A stretch of DNA of 55,504 nucleotides from Flavobacteriales bacterium (GTDB lineage Bacteria > Bacteroidota > Bacteroidia > JANQJC01): assembly GCA_028281825.1 (NCBI GenBank), contig JANQJC010000031.1:1-55504 (forward strand), given 5' to 3'. Of this stretch, positions 1 to 10,100 are shown one piece after another (within the stretch, counting starts at the first letter, position 1; each line of letters starts with the position of its first letter). The notes under the pieces were generated by a model. The model ran no database searches. It was not told the DNA's origin and worked only from the letters and a program-made list of their open reading frames with translations. Made by a program: the position numbers and the translations under genes.

Positions 1-3000
1 TAATTGCCATCATTGTGCTGGCGGCCCGGCATCACCATACCAAAGGGGTAGTAGTCGCTTATGGTCAGCACATCGGGCTCATAAAAGTTTACACTAGTAC
101 CAGTACCGTCTGGTATTTTTCTATCGTTTATCGTTGCCAATACATTGCCCAGGTGGTTGGTCATTTCATAGCGTTTATCGCCCAAAGTGCGGCTGGCAGA
201 GCCAAGTGGCATGCTAAGGTCATAGCTTTGGGTGTGTGTTATGCTTTCAAACTCCCCATTGGTAATGGTTGCTGTAAAAGTAGCCTGCCCTGCCATCAAG
301 TCGTCATACAGTTTATTGCCTATACGGCTGCTGCCATATATAGGGTGCTCCTGCAATGTATACTCCCCTTCGTAATCGCTGCCGTGCCCTTCCCTAAAGT
401 CAAGCTCATACATCGCCATCACAGTGCCACTGGCATCGCGGCGGTAATAGGTGCCCGTTCTGCTCAGCACATCACCCCCCGTGCCATGGGTAAAGCTCTC
501 CTTCACATAGCGGTCTCCCGTTGCCCCGTATCTAAACCTCAGGTCCTCCTTGGTGCCAGCAGAGCGCGTTATGGCGGCTATCTTGCCACGCACCGTCCAG
601 TCAATGTTTCCAATTTCTTCCGTCACGTCTTTTGTCAGGTTGCCAATTGCATCATACACATAGTTGGCAGAGCTTTGGGCATCAATATCCACCGTATAAT
701 TAGAGCTACTCACACCATCATTCACAAACGCTAGCTTATTAGTCTTACTGGTCAGCGTTAATGCGTTTAGCCCAATATCAATAGGGTCGCCGTTTGCATC
801 ATAGGTATATTCTACATCACCACCACTGGTTGTGCCCATATAGTAGTAATCTATATCGTCCATAGCAAGCGCCGTGCTGGTTACACCATTTCTAAACAAG
901 TTGGTTATATTGCCATTGGGTCCATAAACGTATGTGGTTTTGTAGTCGTTTGTAGGGCTGGCACCCGTCCAATTGGTAGTGGTGGCATAGGCATCCATGG
1001 CAGTTATCCTGTTCAGCTGGTCGTAGGTATAGTGGTAGCTGTGCTTATCCAAAGTGCTGGGGTTGCCACTGGTGGTCTGTGCCAGGGCCACATCCATTTG
1101 CTTTATATTGCCATTATACAAATCAAGGGGGTTATCCGTTGCCACTGTGCCATTCACAATGTCCGTAGTAAAATCCTCCACTGAGGCCATCAAATCCCTG
1201 TCACTGTTTATACCCGTGTAGTCGCTATAAGTGCCGTCATTAAAATAGCCGAGGGTAAAACCATAAGCATCCCGGCCTGTCAGTTTATGTATATTGGTAG
1301 CACTGGGGAAATAATCATTGGTTGGGTCTGCCACTCCGTCTAGGCCCATATCATCTGCCGCCACCAAGCTGTTTTGGTTCACACCCTTTAGCCATCCATT
1401 AATGGTGTAGGCATAGTCAAGCCCCTGCACTTTCAGGTCGCCAATCTCCACCCTTGCCAATGGCCCGTGGGCATAGTAAAAATACTTGGCATCCAAATCC
1501 CACAGGCTGCTATCGCGGCTGGTCCACGCATGGGTTATCCTGTTGTCAGCATCATAGTGGTAGCGGTGAAAATATTGGTCGGTAAGGCCGTGTTGGTAGT
1601 CTACCTGCAACACATTGCCACTCAATAGGTCATATCGGTAATCAATCTTGCTGTATTGCGCATCCACAATATCCAGTTCAGGTATATCTTCCACAAAGGT
1701 TTTCACATTGCCATGTATATCATAGCTATAGTGTGCCGCGTGCCTATATGTTTCACTCAAATCAAACAAATCAAAGTAAAAAACACTGGATACACGGTTC
1801 CGCAAATTCATTTGCCCGTTTGGGCCAAAATAAGCAGTGAGATAACCCGTTGTCAAAGGTTCATCATACAGTGTAGTCACTACCTGGGTTCTATCACCCA
1901 AATCACCATACGTAGTTGGAAAATTGAGCTCATTGAGCCCGTCCAAATCATATGCATGGTCAGTTACCCCATCTGTATCTTCCATTTCACCAGTTTCAAC
2001 AACCCTGCCTTGCTCATCATACCTGGTATAGCTATATATATCAGGGCTGCTAAACGTAGCTTGCAATGCATTTTGGCTTAGCTTAAGCTGCCCTTTTGAG
2101 TCATACCAAAAATTGGTTTCTCCCCCATCTGGTGTATTTTGCCTGATAAGTTGGTTGCGGGTATTATACTCATAAGTAGTTGCCATGGCACCGTGGGTAG
2201 GCCATTGTGCAGTTCCTGTTCCAGTCCTTCTGTAAGTAATAGCCTGTTGCAATGGGGTACTGGTAAGCGGCACAACACCTGCAGGTGGCACAGTTTTTAT
2301 CAGGTTGCCAGCCCTGTCATAGTAATACAGGGTAAAATGATGCTCAGCATCCTGGTATTCCAATGAGAAATCTTCATCATCACCAATACCCAGGTAATCC
2401 AAATCAAACGCCGCTGCCCAATAACCGCTTAAAAACTCAGCCTCCAATGCAGCCAATTGCTGCTGCACATATTCGTTTTCATAATAGTATGCTATTTGGT
2501 CAGACTCATCACCTTCATAGCAATCTTCAGGGCAAGGGTTTTCACAGTCTATCTCGCAAGGCAGGTACTCTAACGGATTAGTTGAAGTAACAGTATGAGA
2601 ATTTGCATCCACTGTAATTTCTACAGGATAACCATAACTTGAGCAATTACTTATCCATACTGCCAAAGTTTCAGGGTCTATTGTAATACCATGAAGTGTT
2701 TCATAGTAATACTCGATATAGTCTTCCGCATCACTAAAGTTTGTATTCAACTCAGCCTCAAGGTCTGTTTCATAAGTATTAAACAAATTTGTAAGCTCAA
2801 CAAATTCATAACATATACAATGGTCTATTTCAGGGCAGTCACCATCCGTACTAGCAGTGAAATTGCTTACGTGCCCTGGTCCAGGCCCCTCAAGATCTTC
2901 CCAATACCAATATACTTTGTTTCCAAGAAGATTCTCATCCGATGGTCCATATATAATAAAAGTAAGTGGGTCGTCAGGATCAATTACGGCTGTAAACTCC

Positions 3001-6000
3001 GGCGTAGAATTATATGAATTGATTAAATCTACAACCCATTGGGTACTTGTACTAGTCATTGTAGAACACTCCTGAGTTGTCAATTCGTTGTTTCCTGGTG
3101 TTATTTGAACTTCAGAAGCTCCGTACGCAACATAAAGGGCATCCCAGGTATCGCAGCCATAATTCGTCACATTCATTGTTACAACAGCTTGAACACCACA
3201 CAATCCGTAAGTATTGGCAACCCCGTCCTCAAAGCCTGGCGCAACAGTGTTTTCCCAATCTATATCATCTAACTCAGTATTACCGGCATCTGTAAGTTCA
3301 TCCTCCAAAAAGCCCAAAGTAATCGGGAAACGAACAATAAATCCTGCTGAGCTATTGTTCCATGTCACATCGCAATCACCATTTGAAATAGCATCAAATG
3401 GTTCACTATATGGGTCAGGGCTATCGCACAACCTATGTGGGCTTTCATAATCACAACCATCCCACAACATACCTCCCACAATTATCATAGAGCGCTTATA
3501 GTTCATATACAAGTTCCTGAATATTTCCCACTTGGTATCGTCGCTCGTGCAACCATATCTTTCAGCTTCAGCTTCAGCATATTCCCACAACGTAGTAGGG
3601 GCTCCCAAACTATTTCCCCCTTCATCAAGATATCCTTCCATTAGTGCAATAAGTAATGTTTTGTAACCACTATATGCTGAACATGAGTTATAGAAAAAAG
3701 GATCACTTTCCAATAGATTGGCAGGGTCAACTGGGGTGGCAGGCAAACCACTATCATCCAGCAAAGGTGAGGAACCACAAAGATTATTAGTAGTCGACGG
3801 AGGCACTGTCCAGGAAGTGTTGTTTGTTGCCTCATAGTAATCAAACTCCTTTAATGCATACTCATCATAAGCAATACTTCCTATTACTGAAAGGTCAGTT
3901 GCTCCCTCACAAACAAACTGATACATACAATACTCCGGGTGATATTGTATAAACATTGTCCTGCCGTCAACCTCACAGGGGCTACCACAGGCAGGACTAC
4001 AAACAGGAGCAGGCGGTGTAAGGCCAAACTCTTGTGTTAAAAAACTTGGGTCCCAGTGTGTCCTCAAATCATCCCAACTAGTAATCCTATTGCCTTGCGG
4101 GTCAAGAAAGTTAACATTACACCAATCATTAGCATCCCAATCAACAACATCCTCTAGCCATCCATTATCTGGTATAAAATCACCATCTATGGTTAAGTTA
4201 TCAAAATATTGGCCCCCGGGGCTCATATCGGCCTCAAGTTGTTCCAGCAACTCTGGGCAAGATGGCGGTGGGCCAAATCGGTCCAGAGCCTGCGCACAAC
4301 ACTCAGCACCGCTGCAGTCACCATTATCATCACAAGGGTCAGTAAAGTCTTGTTCGTCAAAGCAAACCTCATCAGTATTAGTCTCAGCAACAGTCATAAA
4401 GCTTCCTAACTCTGATTGCAAATGATCTTCATCAAGCGTCAGGGCTTTTCTAATGGTATATGTCCCCACCTCATCAAAGTTAACATGTATTACTATGGGC
4501 GGGGAGGTCCAGGTCGCTGTTGATATTGAAAGTGACGTACCCAATTCGTAATCTGAGTCTAGAGTTGATGCTATAGTATCACCGCATGAATTGTGTATAC
4601 TGATTACAAGGTTGTACTTAAAGTCATGAGTATCAGTGCCGCAGGGAGCAGAATAAGCAGGTGGTATATCAAAGTCATAAGTTAGGGTACACCTTCCAGT
4701 TGTTGTTACTGTAAAATTATTGGTCATCACCAATCCAGTACCTTCATCAACTGTAACATATTCCTCATTCCATGAATCAAAGTAGGTTGTAAATGTTTCT
4801 GCTGATCCCAAACTTGGCAAAGCATCTAAATTGTCTGGTTTAGGACCAATAAGAGAAGTTGCAATGGTCCTTCCCGCCATATCTTTATAGGTTACACTCA
4901 TTTGGTCATTAGCATCTTCCATAATTTCAATGCTATAGTGCGTAAGATCACCTATGTTGTTTCCAAAAAGCCTCTCTAACTTTCCTTCGGCTGGCGTTCC
5001 ATACAAGTACTTAACCTCATTTCCTGAACCCACGGTATGAGCATAACCCGGAGAGCTTTGGTTAGTTACTCTGCCATCCAAACCAAAACTCGTTTGTGTA
5101 AACGGGAATTCTTCTGCATCGGGCAACAAAGCATTAAAACCCTCCTCATAATTAGTATTACTGGATGAATAATAATTACTAGCTCCACTAGTAGCTTTCA
5201 TTCCATCAGGTCTATCACTACTACAACCCGAGGCGAAGAGAGCATCTTTATCAAAATCTTTGCGGCTGTAAACTGCTCCTGCAGCGCTATTCAAACTATA
5301 TTCTTCGTAAAACTTAAGCTTTCTTCCCCATGCTGCTTCAGGTGCGGGCAAAGTTTGTATTGCAGCCCTACCCTCATAATCATATATAGTTTCACCTACT
5401 ACTGCAATATCATCTGTATTCAATACAGTCACAGATTGTCTATTCCTCGAAGTACCATCCGCAAAGGTCACCACTTCCTTCACTTTTCCGTTTTCAGCAT
5501 AGGTAGCATGATACTGCCAGTTCCTTTTTTTTGCCTCAAAGGCTCCAACATCTATAAACGTAACGGTTGACCATTCTGTTGGATAAACCTTAGACAAGTC
5601 CGCAAACCTTCTTCCAACCCCTCTTACCCTGTATATTAAATACCCCTCATCAAATGTATTACTAAGCCTAAAAAAGTTGTCAGTCGCACTAATTCTTGTA
5701 GCAAATTGTTCCCAGGGTTTATAATGTGGGATATTGGCAATAGTTGATAAAGCTATTGCAGTAGTTGTAAGTGGGTCATAATCAGTAATATGCATCCACT
5801 CAACTTCATATTCTTCTGCACCTTCTATATAAGTCCATTGCAACTCTATAATATCATCATTTGAATCAAACTCATAAGCAGTATTAGGGGCTTCATAAGT
5901 CCTCATATGGTAATACCTTTCCACCTCAATAGAACTCTCCAATATAATATCTGGTCTTTCTCCAGAGGTTAACCCATCCCAATCAATCGCGGTAATTTCC

Positions 6001-6428
6001 ACCTGAGTTCTATGGTACCCAGGATCATTAAACAAACACATATCAATATCGGTATAGTTGATACCACCTGCAGGGTCATAACTTATACTTAATGTACATA
6101 CCTCTGCTGGTTGTGCTATATTAAGCCGATTATAACCTGTGAAATCTACAACTACTTCAATTTCCCAAGAACTTGAATAATAGTAATCCTTCTCATCATA
6201 ATATAGCTTAACCCTATTGATTACATTTCTATTGGTAAAGTATTGAGCAAAATTATGATTGTAAAACATTTCTGAAAACATACCATCCATTACCTCAATA
6301 GTGCTGCTAACACTTATATCATCGCCTTCTAGTTTATCACTATACTCAACTACTCCTGCATTCACAGAAGAAACATTGAGGATAAGGATTGCTAAAGAAC
6401 CTAGTGCAATGTTTAATAGATTTCTCAT
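1..6428 (-). CDS. Giant secreted RHS/YD-repeat protein, 3' end outside window
   Basis: An open frame runs from the ATG at 6428 to the left edge without a stop (at least 2142 codons); I checked the frame by translation near the start, at about 1 kb and at the edge. Residues 1-25 form a signal peptide. Residues about 30-680 hold beta-rich, fibronectin-like and early YD-type sequence, including YDYEGRAAIQTLPAPEA. Residues about 685-1305 are unusually cysteine-rich. After that come classic RHS/YD repeats such as YEYNTRNQLI and YTYDQLNRITAMDA, then NHLGNVLATINDRK and the core motif SDYYPFGMVMPGR about 20 residues before the edge. In this family the core is followed by a variable tip, often a toxin, which is not visible here. 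The start overlaps the preceding stop as ATGA, so translation is probably coupled. A polymorphic toxin or surface adhesin role is inference. Confidence 0.93.
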   Translation of the reverse strand, partial: MRNLLNIALGSLAILILNVSSVNAGVVEYSDKLEGDDISVSSTIEVMDGMFSEMFYNHNFAQYFTNRNVINRVKLYYDEKDYYYSSSWEIEVVVDFTGYNRLNIAQPAEVCTLSISYDPAGGINYTDIDMCLFNDPGYHRTQVEITAIDWDGLTSGERPDIILESSIEVERYYHMRTYEAPNTAYEFDSNDDIIELQWTYIEGAEEYEVEWMHITDYDPLTTTAIALSTIANIPHYKPWEQFATRISATDNFFRLSNTFDEGYLIYRVRGVGRRFADLSKVYPTEWSTVTFIDVGAFEAKKRNWQYHATYAENGKVKEVVTFADGTSRNRQSVTVLNTDDIAVVGETIYDYEGRAAIQTLPAPEAAWGRKLKFYEEYSLNSAAGAVYSRKDFDKDALFASGCSSDRPDGMKATSGASNYYSSSNTNYEEGFNALLPDAEEFPFTQTSFGLDGRVTNQSSPGYAHTVGSGNEVKYLYGTPAEGKLERLFGNNIGDLTHYSIEIMEDANDQMSVTYKDMAGRTIATSLIGPKPDNLDALPSLGSAETFTTYFDSWNEEYVTVDEGTGLVMTNNFTVTTTGRCTLTYDFDIPPAYSAPCGTDTHDFKYNLVISIHNSCGDTIASTLDSDYELGTSLSISTATWTSPPIVIHVNFDEVGTYTIRKALTLDEDHLQSELGSFMTVAETNTDEVCFDEQDFTDPCDDNGDCSGAECCAQALDRFGPPPSCPELLEQLEADMSPGGQYFDNLTIDGDFIPDNGWLEDVVDWDANDWCNVNFLDPQGNRITSWDDLRTHWDPSFLTQEFGLTPPAPVCSPACGSPCEVDGRTMFIQYHPEYCMYQFVCEGATDLSVIGSIAYDEYALKEFDYYEATNNTSWTVPPSTTNNLCGSSPLLDDSGLPATPVDPANLLESDPFFYNSCSAYSGYKTLLIALMEGYLDEGGNSLGAPTTLWEYAEAEAERYGCTSDDTKWEIFRNLYMNYKRSMIIVGGMLWDGCDYESPHRLCDSPDPYSEPFDAISNGDCDVTWNNSSAGFIVRFPITLGFLEDELTDAGNTELDDIDWENTVAPGFEDGVANTYGLCGVQAVVTMNVTNYGCDTWDALYVAYGASEVQITPGNNELTTQECSTMTSTSTQWVVDLINSYNSTPEFTAVIDPDDPLTFIIYGPSDENLLGNKVYWYWEDLEGPGPGHVSNFTASTDGDCPEIDHCICYEFVELTNLFNTYETDLEAELNTNFSDAEDYIEYYYETLHGITIDPETLAVWISNCSSYGYPVEITVDANSHTVTSTNPLEYLPCEIDCENPCPEDCYEGDESDQIAYYYENEYVQQQLAALEAEFLSGYWAAAFDLDYLGIGDDEDFSLEYQDAEHHFTLYYYDRAGNLIKTVPPAGVVPLTSTPLQQAITYRRTGTGTAQWPTHGAMATTYEYNTRNQLIRQNTPDGGETNFWYDSKGQLKLSQNALQATFSSPDIYSYTRYDEQGRVVETGEMEDTDGVTDHAYDLDGLNELNFPTTYGDLGDRTQVVTTLYDEPLTTGYLTAYFGPNGQMNLRNRVSSVFYFDLFDLSETYRHAAHYSYDIHGNVKTFVEDIPELDIVDAQYSKIDYRYDLLSGNVLQVDYQHGLTDQYFHRYHYDADNRITHAWTSRDSSLWDLDAKYFYYAHGPLARVEIGDLKVQGLDYAYTINGWLKGVNQNSLVAADDMGLDGVADPTNDYFPSATNIHKLTGRDAYGFTLGYFNDGTYSDYTGINSDRDLMASVEDFTTDIVNGTVATDNPLDLYNGNIKQMDVALAQTTSGNPSTLDKHSYHYTYDQLNRITAMDAYATTTNWTGASPTNDYKTTYVYGPNGNITNLFRNGVTSTALAMDDIDYYYMGTTSGGDVEYTYDANGDPIDIGLNALTLTSKTNKLAFVNDGVSSSNYTVDIDAQSSANYVYDAIGNLTKDVTEEIGNIDWTVRGKIAAITRSAGTKEDLRFRYGATGDRYVKESFTHGTGGDVLSRTGTYYRRDASGTVMAMYELDFREGHGSDYEGEYTLQEHPIYGSSRIGNKLYDDLMAGQATFTATITNGEFESITHTQSYDLSMPLGSASRTLGDKRYEMTNHLGNVLATINDRKIPDGTGTSVNFYEPDVLTISDYYPFGMVMPGRQHNDGN

Positions 6429-7156
6429 GGTGAAAGGCGATTTTGTGGGTCTGGAGAACTAAGACTATATCTGGAAAAGGGCGTTGTTAGTTGATACCCA
6501 TTACTTGAATGTGTTACGAACTTATTAATGTTGAAATATTGGTCTATTGATTTATCTTCTTTAGCTGTTTTATACACAGCAACTACTTTCTTAAACTCAA
6601 AATCACTTTCATTGCCTGGCCTCATGTAATGGTAAACTATTTCACAGATAAGATTGGTTTGTCTGCTTATCTCTATTTCAGTCTTGTAGATTTGGTCGAA
6701 CTGGCTAATAAAAGTGTACCTGGTATTTCCATTAGACAATACTTCAACGGATATGTCCTCTAGTTTATCTATGATGGCATCAAAGTTTGGAATTTGACTG
6801 TCATTATATCGCTCTTTTAAAGGCTTTTCAGCCTGAAATATTGATATCGTTTTTCTAGCATGGTTTACAACAGTTGTTACTTTTTCTGTTGTTATACTTT
6901 CCGTGTCATCATAACATGAGTAGTATAAGTTACCCTTGCGCCTTATCTTCCCCTTTCCTAAAAGTATTGGAATTGTTTCCTGATTGAAGTGATACCCTGT
7001 AACTTCTATATCCAAAAAAAGATTCTCATTCTCAAGATACGCTTCATACACTTTCTTTAACCGTGAAGCTGGTGTCAACATTTGTGCATGTGAAACTTGG
7101 CACAATTGCATCAACGAAATACAAATCATCAACAGAATTTTATTCATACTAATCAT
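6425..7156 (-). CDS. Secreted LolA-like small protein of the RHS operon
   Basis: The product has 243 residues with a signal peptide (about 1-25, ending in HAQ). The mature part alternates short beta strands (LDIEVTGYHF, KGNLYYSCYDD, TRYTFISQF, TEIEISRQTNLICEIVYHY), which resembles the lipoprotein-carrier LolA fold; that assignment is by pattern only. The gene sits between the two giant RHS-type genes. It overlaps the upstream stop by 8 nt if the first ATG is used; a second ATG (codon 4, at 7147) starts just after that stop and is equally plausible. Its own stop overlaps the next start as ATGA. The position suggests a periplasmic helper or cell-surface partner of the two giant proteins. No catalytic motif was seen. 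Confidence 0.85.
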   Translation of the reverse strand: MISMNKILLMICISLMQLCQVSHAQMLTPASRLKKVYEAYLENENLFLDIEVTGYHFNQETIPILLGKGKIRRKGNLYYSCYDDTESITTEKVTTVVNHARKTISIFQAEKPLKERYNDSQIPNFDAIIDKLEDISVEVLSNGNTRYTFISQFDQIYKTEIEISRQTNLICEIVYHYMRPGNESDFEFKKVVAVYKTAKEDKSIDQYFNINKFVTHSSNGYQLTTPFSRYSLSSPDPQNRLSP

Positions 7157-10100
7157 GTTTTAGACTCATTCTTCCCTCGTTCAGCGTCCTTATTCCTCTT
7201 TCGGTTTCTTTCCTCACCTTCGTCAGCCTTCCTTCCTCGTCGTAGTTATAATATGTAGCATAGTTGTTTTCGTCCAACTCAGCTGAAAGATTAAATGTCT
7301 TAAGGTCATACACATATGACTTCATGTTGCTCTTAATAGGTTGTATTCTCAAATCATCAAAAACTACGGGAGCACTTTCAAAATTCCCATCTGTATGGGT
7401 ATTTTTCAGTAATACCTTCATGTCAGTGGCATTGCTCGGAACTTCAAAAGCAAATTCAAGTCTTTGCCAATTATCTATAATAGGTTCAGCTGCACTAGTA
7501 GTAAAGCTGGTTGCCGTTTGCCAGGTGCCACCTTGCTTAAATTGTATATCAACCTGTGGAGCAAGAAACTGACTGGCAATGCTTGCAAAAACACTTAAGT
7601 CCTTTACCCACACACTTAAATAGTACTCCTCATCCGCAATTGGCACAAAACCGGCCTTATGCTCACCTTCTTCAAGGTATTCACTATTCAAACAATCGCA
7701 TGCATGGGAGGTATGACCGTCAAGCCTTTCACCTTCAGCTTCCGTACAATCCAGCGGTGAAGATTTAACAGGAATAGCCCCAATATCAGCTTGGCCTCCA
7801 GGAGATATCGGCAACCCATAATGCCCCGTGTGCGCTTCTGTTGACAGAACTTCGGGGGCCTCACTTAACCTAAAAGCTGGAGGGGGTAACTGGCAGACTA
7901 TAGCCTCTAGAATGCTACTTAGCATATAGCCATAATCTTTATAAATATCTTCAAAAGATTCAAAATACATCTCACTATGAGTTGTATTTCTTCCTACCGC
8001 TGTCACCAATGAATTGTTGTACCCATACCTTGCGGATGAGTATACATCCAACACGTCCCTGTTCTCTAATTCAAAACCATAAGGTGAATACTTGGTGACC
8101 GTATTCTCATTAATCCATTCGTCTGCAGAGTTGCCCGGATTGTCCCAATCAAACTCAGTAAATGTGGAATAAAAGCCCATCTCTCTCAAGTCTTCATTCG
8201 CTGATGAATAATCTCGCTCATCTACATAACGATGATACTTTTCAGGCCTCCAAATCCCCCTAATACCCACATTATATTTTGAGTAATCATCAGGAGGCAA
8301 TTCACAACATATAGTTTGCCACAGGTCAGAATACTCCATTGCTGAAGCGTCTATAATATCACTAAATGTGAAACTCTGGGGATTACCACTGTTAAATATG
8401 GTTGAACCCGGATTTTGAGGGTCAAATGCCGTAAATCCAGTTAAATTCTGCGCTGCAAGATTACCTGCTTTGCTTGTTAAATTGTTACGCTTCCCTGACC
8501 TGGTAACAGTAATTCTTTCTACATTGTTTCCAGTCAACCAAACCCCTCCGCTCACCGCATAATAATTATTGATGTTTCCATTCAAATTTTTGATACATTG
8601 AATATAATCAGACCCATCATTTACCTCAGTAATAGTGTAATTATCTGCAAGGCCACCTGTTTGCTCAACATATACTTCATCCCCCTCATTAAAATAGTCT
8701 GAGACATCAGTACCTGCTGGCAAACCAGATATAGTTATTTTCCCATCGCTTCCAAGCACATAAGCCCCACTACTTTGACCATTATTTAAAACCACTCCCC
8801 AGTTCTCTGAGGCCCTGCCCATGCCTGCATAATACCAATGTGCCGGATAAGAGTAGTTATAAATTGGATCTTCAAATTCATTGGTCACCTTGGTTAAAAC
8901 CGGTTCAGCAGTTTCCAAGTCATATGCAAGATTTTCAGTAACAATCTTTGACTCAAAATTCTGAGACTCAACCTTCTTGATAATACCCGTTCTGTATATT
9001 ATTTTATTGGTGACAACTGTTTTTAGGCTACTCTCTTGTACATGATCCTGAGGAAGAGGAACAGGTATCACCCATGGCGGAGGGTTAGGTACACTTACTT
9101 CCAAGTTAATATTCAGTCCATTAGAATTAAACATGGACAAATCCTCAGTCATATCCACAAAAATGTCATGTGTTTGCCCAATAATTGCTGTTTGGTAGCT
9201 TCCATTCTCTGTAAGCACTTGCACCTTGCTTGATAGTTCGTTGGCAAGATTATCGTTGTATGGATTAACCGTTTGGTAGGTATATTTTTCTTTAGATATA
9301 ATTGTCTTGGGGTCTGTTAACTCCTTAAGTTGAGTCACGGACTTAGGCTTTCCCGCCATATCATTTAAAATAATAGAATAGCCCTGAGAACGAGCCAACC
9401 TTTTTCTATAAACTGACGAAACTCCTGGCAAACCCAGAGAGTATTCAAAAGGCCTGTCATTTACCATTTCGGTAGCATCAACTTTCACAGGAAACTCTTT
9501 AGGAGTATAAAACTCATGTATGGTAATTGGCGCGCGGCTATATAGAAGTTCATTCATTCCTGAAGACTCCGCGTATGCTCTATCTGGCGCTATGCTCCTT
9601 GCCGCAACCTTTCTATAACCAACAGAAGGCCCTGGGTAATATTTCTCCAGGTAAGGCCTCTCCTGAAACAAATTAAGAGGTGATGCCAGTGGTGTTGACT
9701 CAGCATAATGCATGGGCTGAACCAAAGGACTCTCTTCCCTTCCAATACTTGGTTCATAAGCAACCCCACTGCTAATCTCCAGCCCGCCCTCCTCTATACG
9801 GTATGAATATTCCTGGCCATACTCTGATTCATTTGCCGTAGACGTTGGGTTCTTCCATTTATCATTAATGGTAAGCTTCTTTACTCTACTTCCTCCACCA
9901 TACTTAATACCATCCTCATCATATAGCCTAATTATGGAGTGCCCATTCAACCTTATGTCTGTTCCATAGCCGAGCCCTACCGCGCAGGTATTATAATTAT
10001 TGCCAAAGCACATTATATCAGAAATTATACCGGCAAAAGAACCAACAAAGTTTATAACCTGAGCTAATGGTGATGTACTAGTAGTAACGGTATGCTGTAT

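Noticed and set aside
15-734. Plus-strand open frame of 239 codons inside the RHS core
   Set aside because: It is antisense to a clearly coding minus-strand frame with RHS motifs; the translation shows no domain or signal and is a shadow.
7081-7105. TTGGCACAATTGC resembling a sigma-54 promoter on the plus strand
   Set aside because: The distance between the GG and GC parts is too short, and it lies inside a coding sequence with no plus-strand gene after it.
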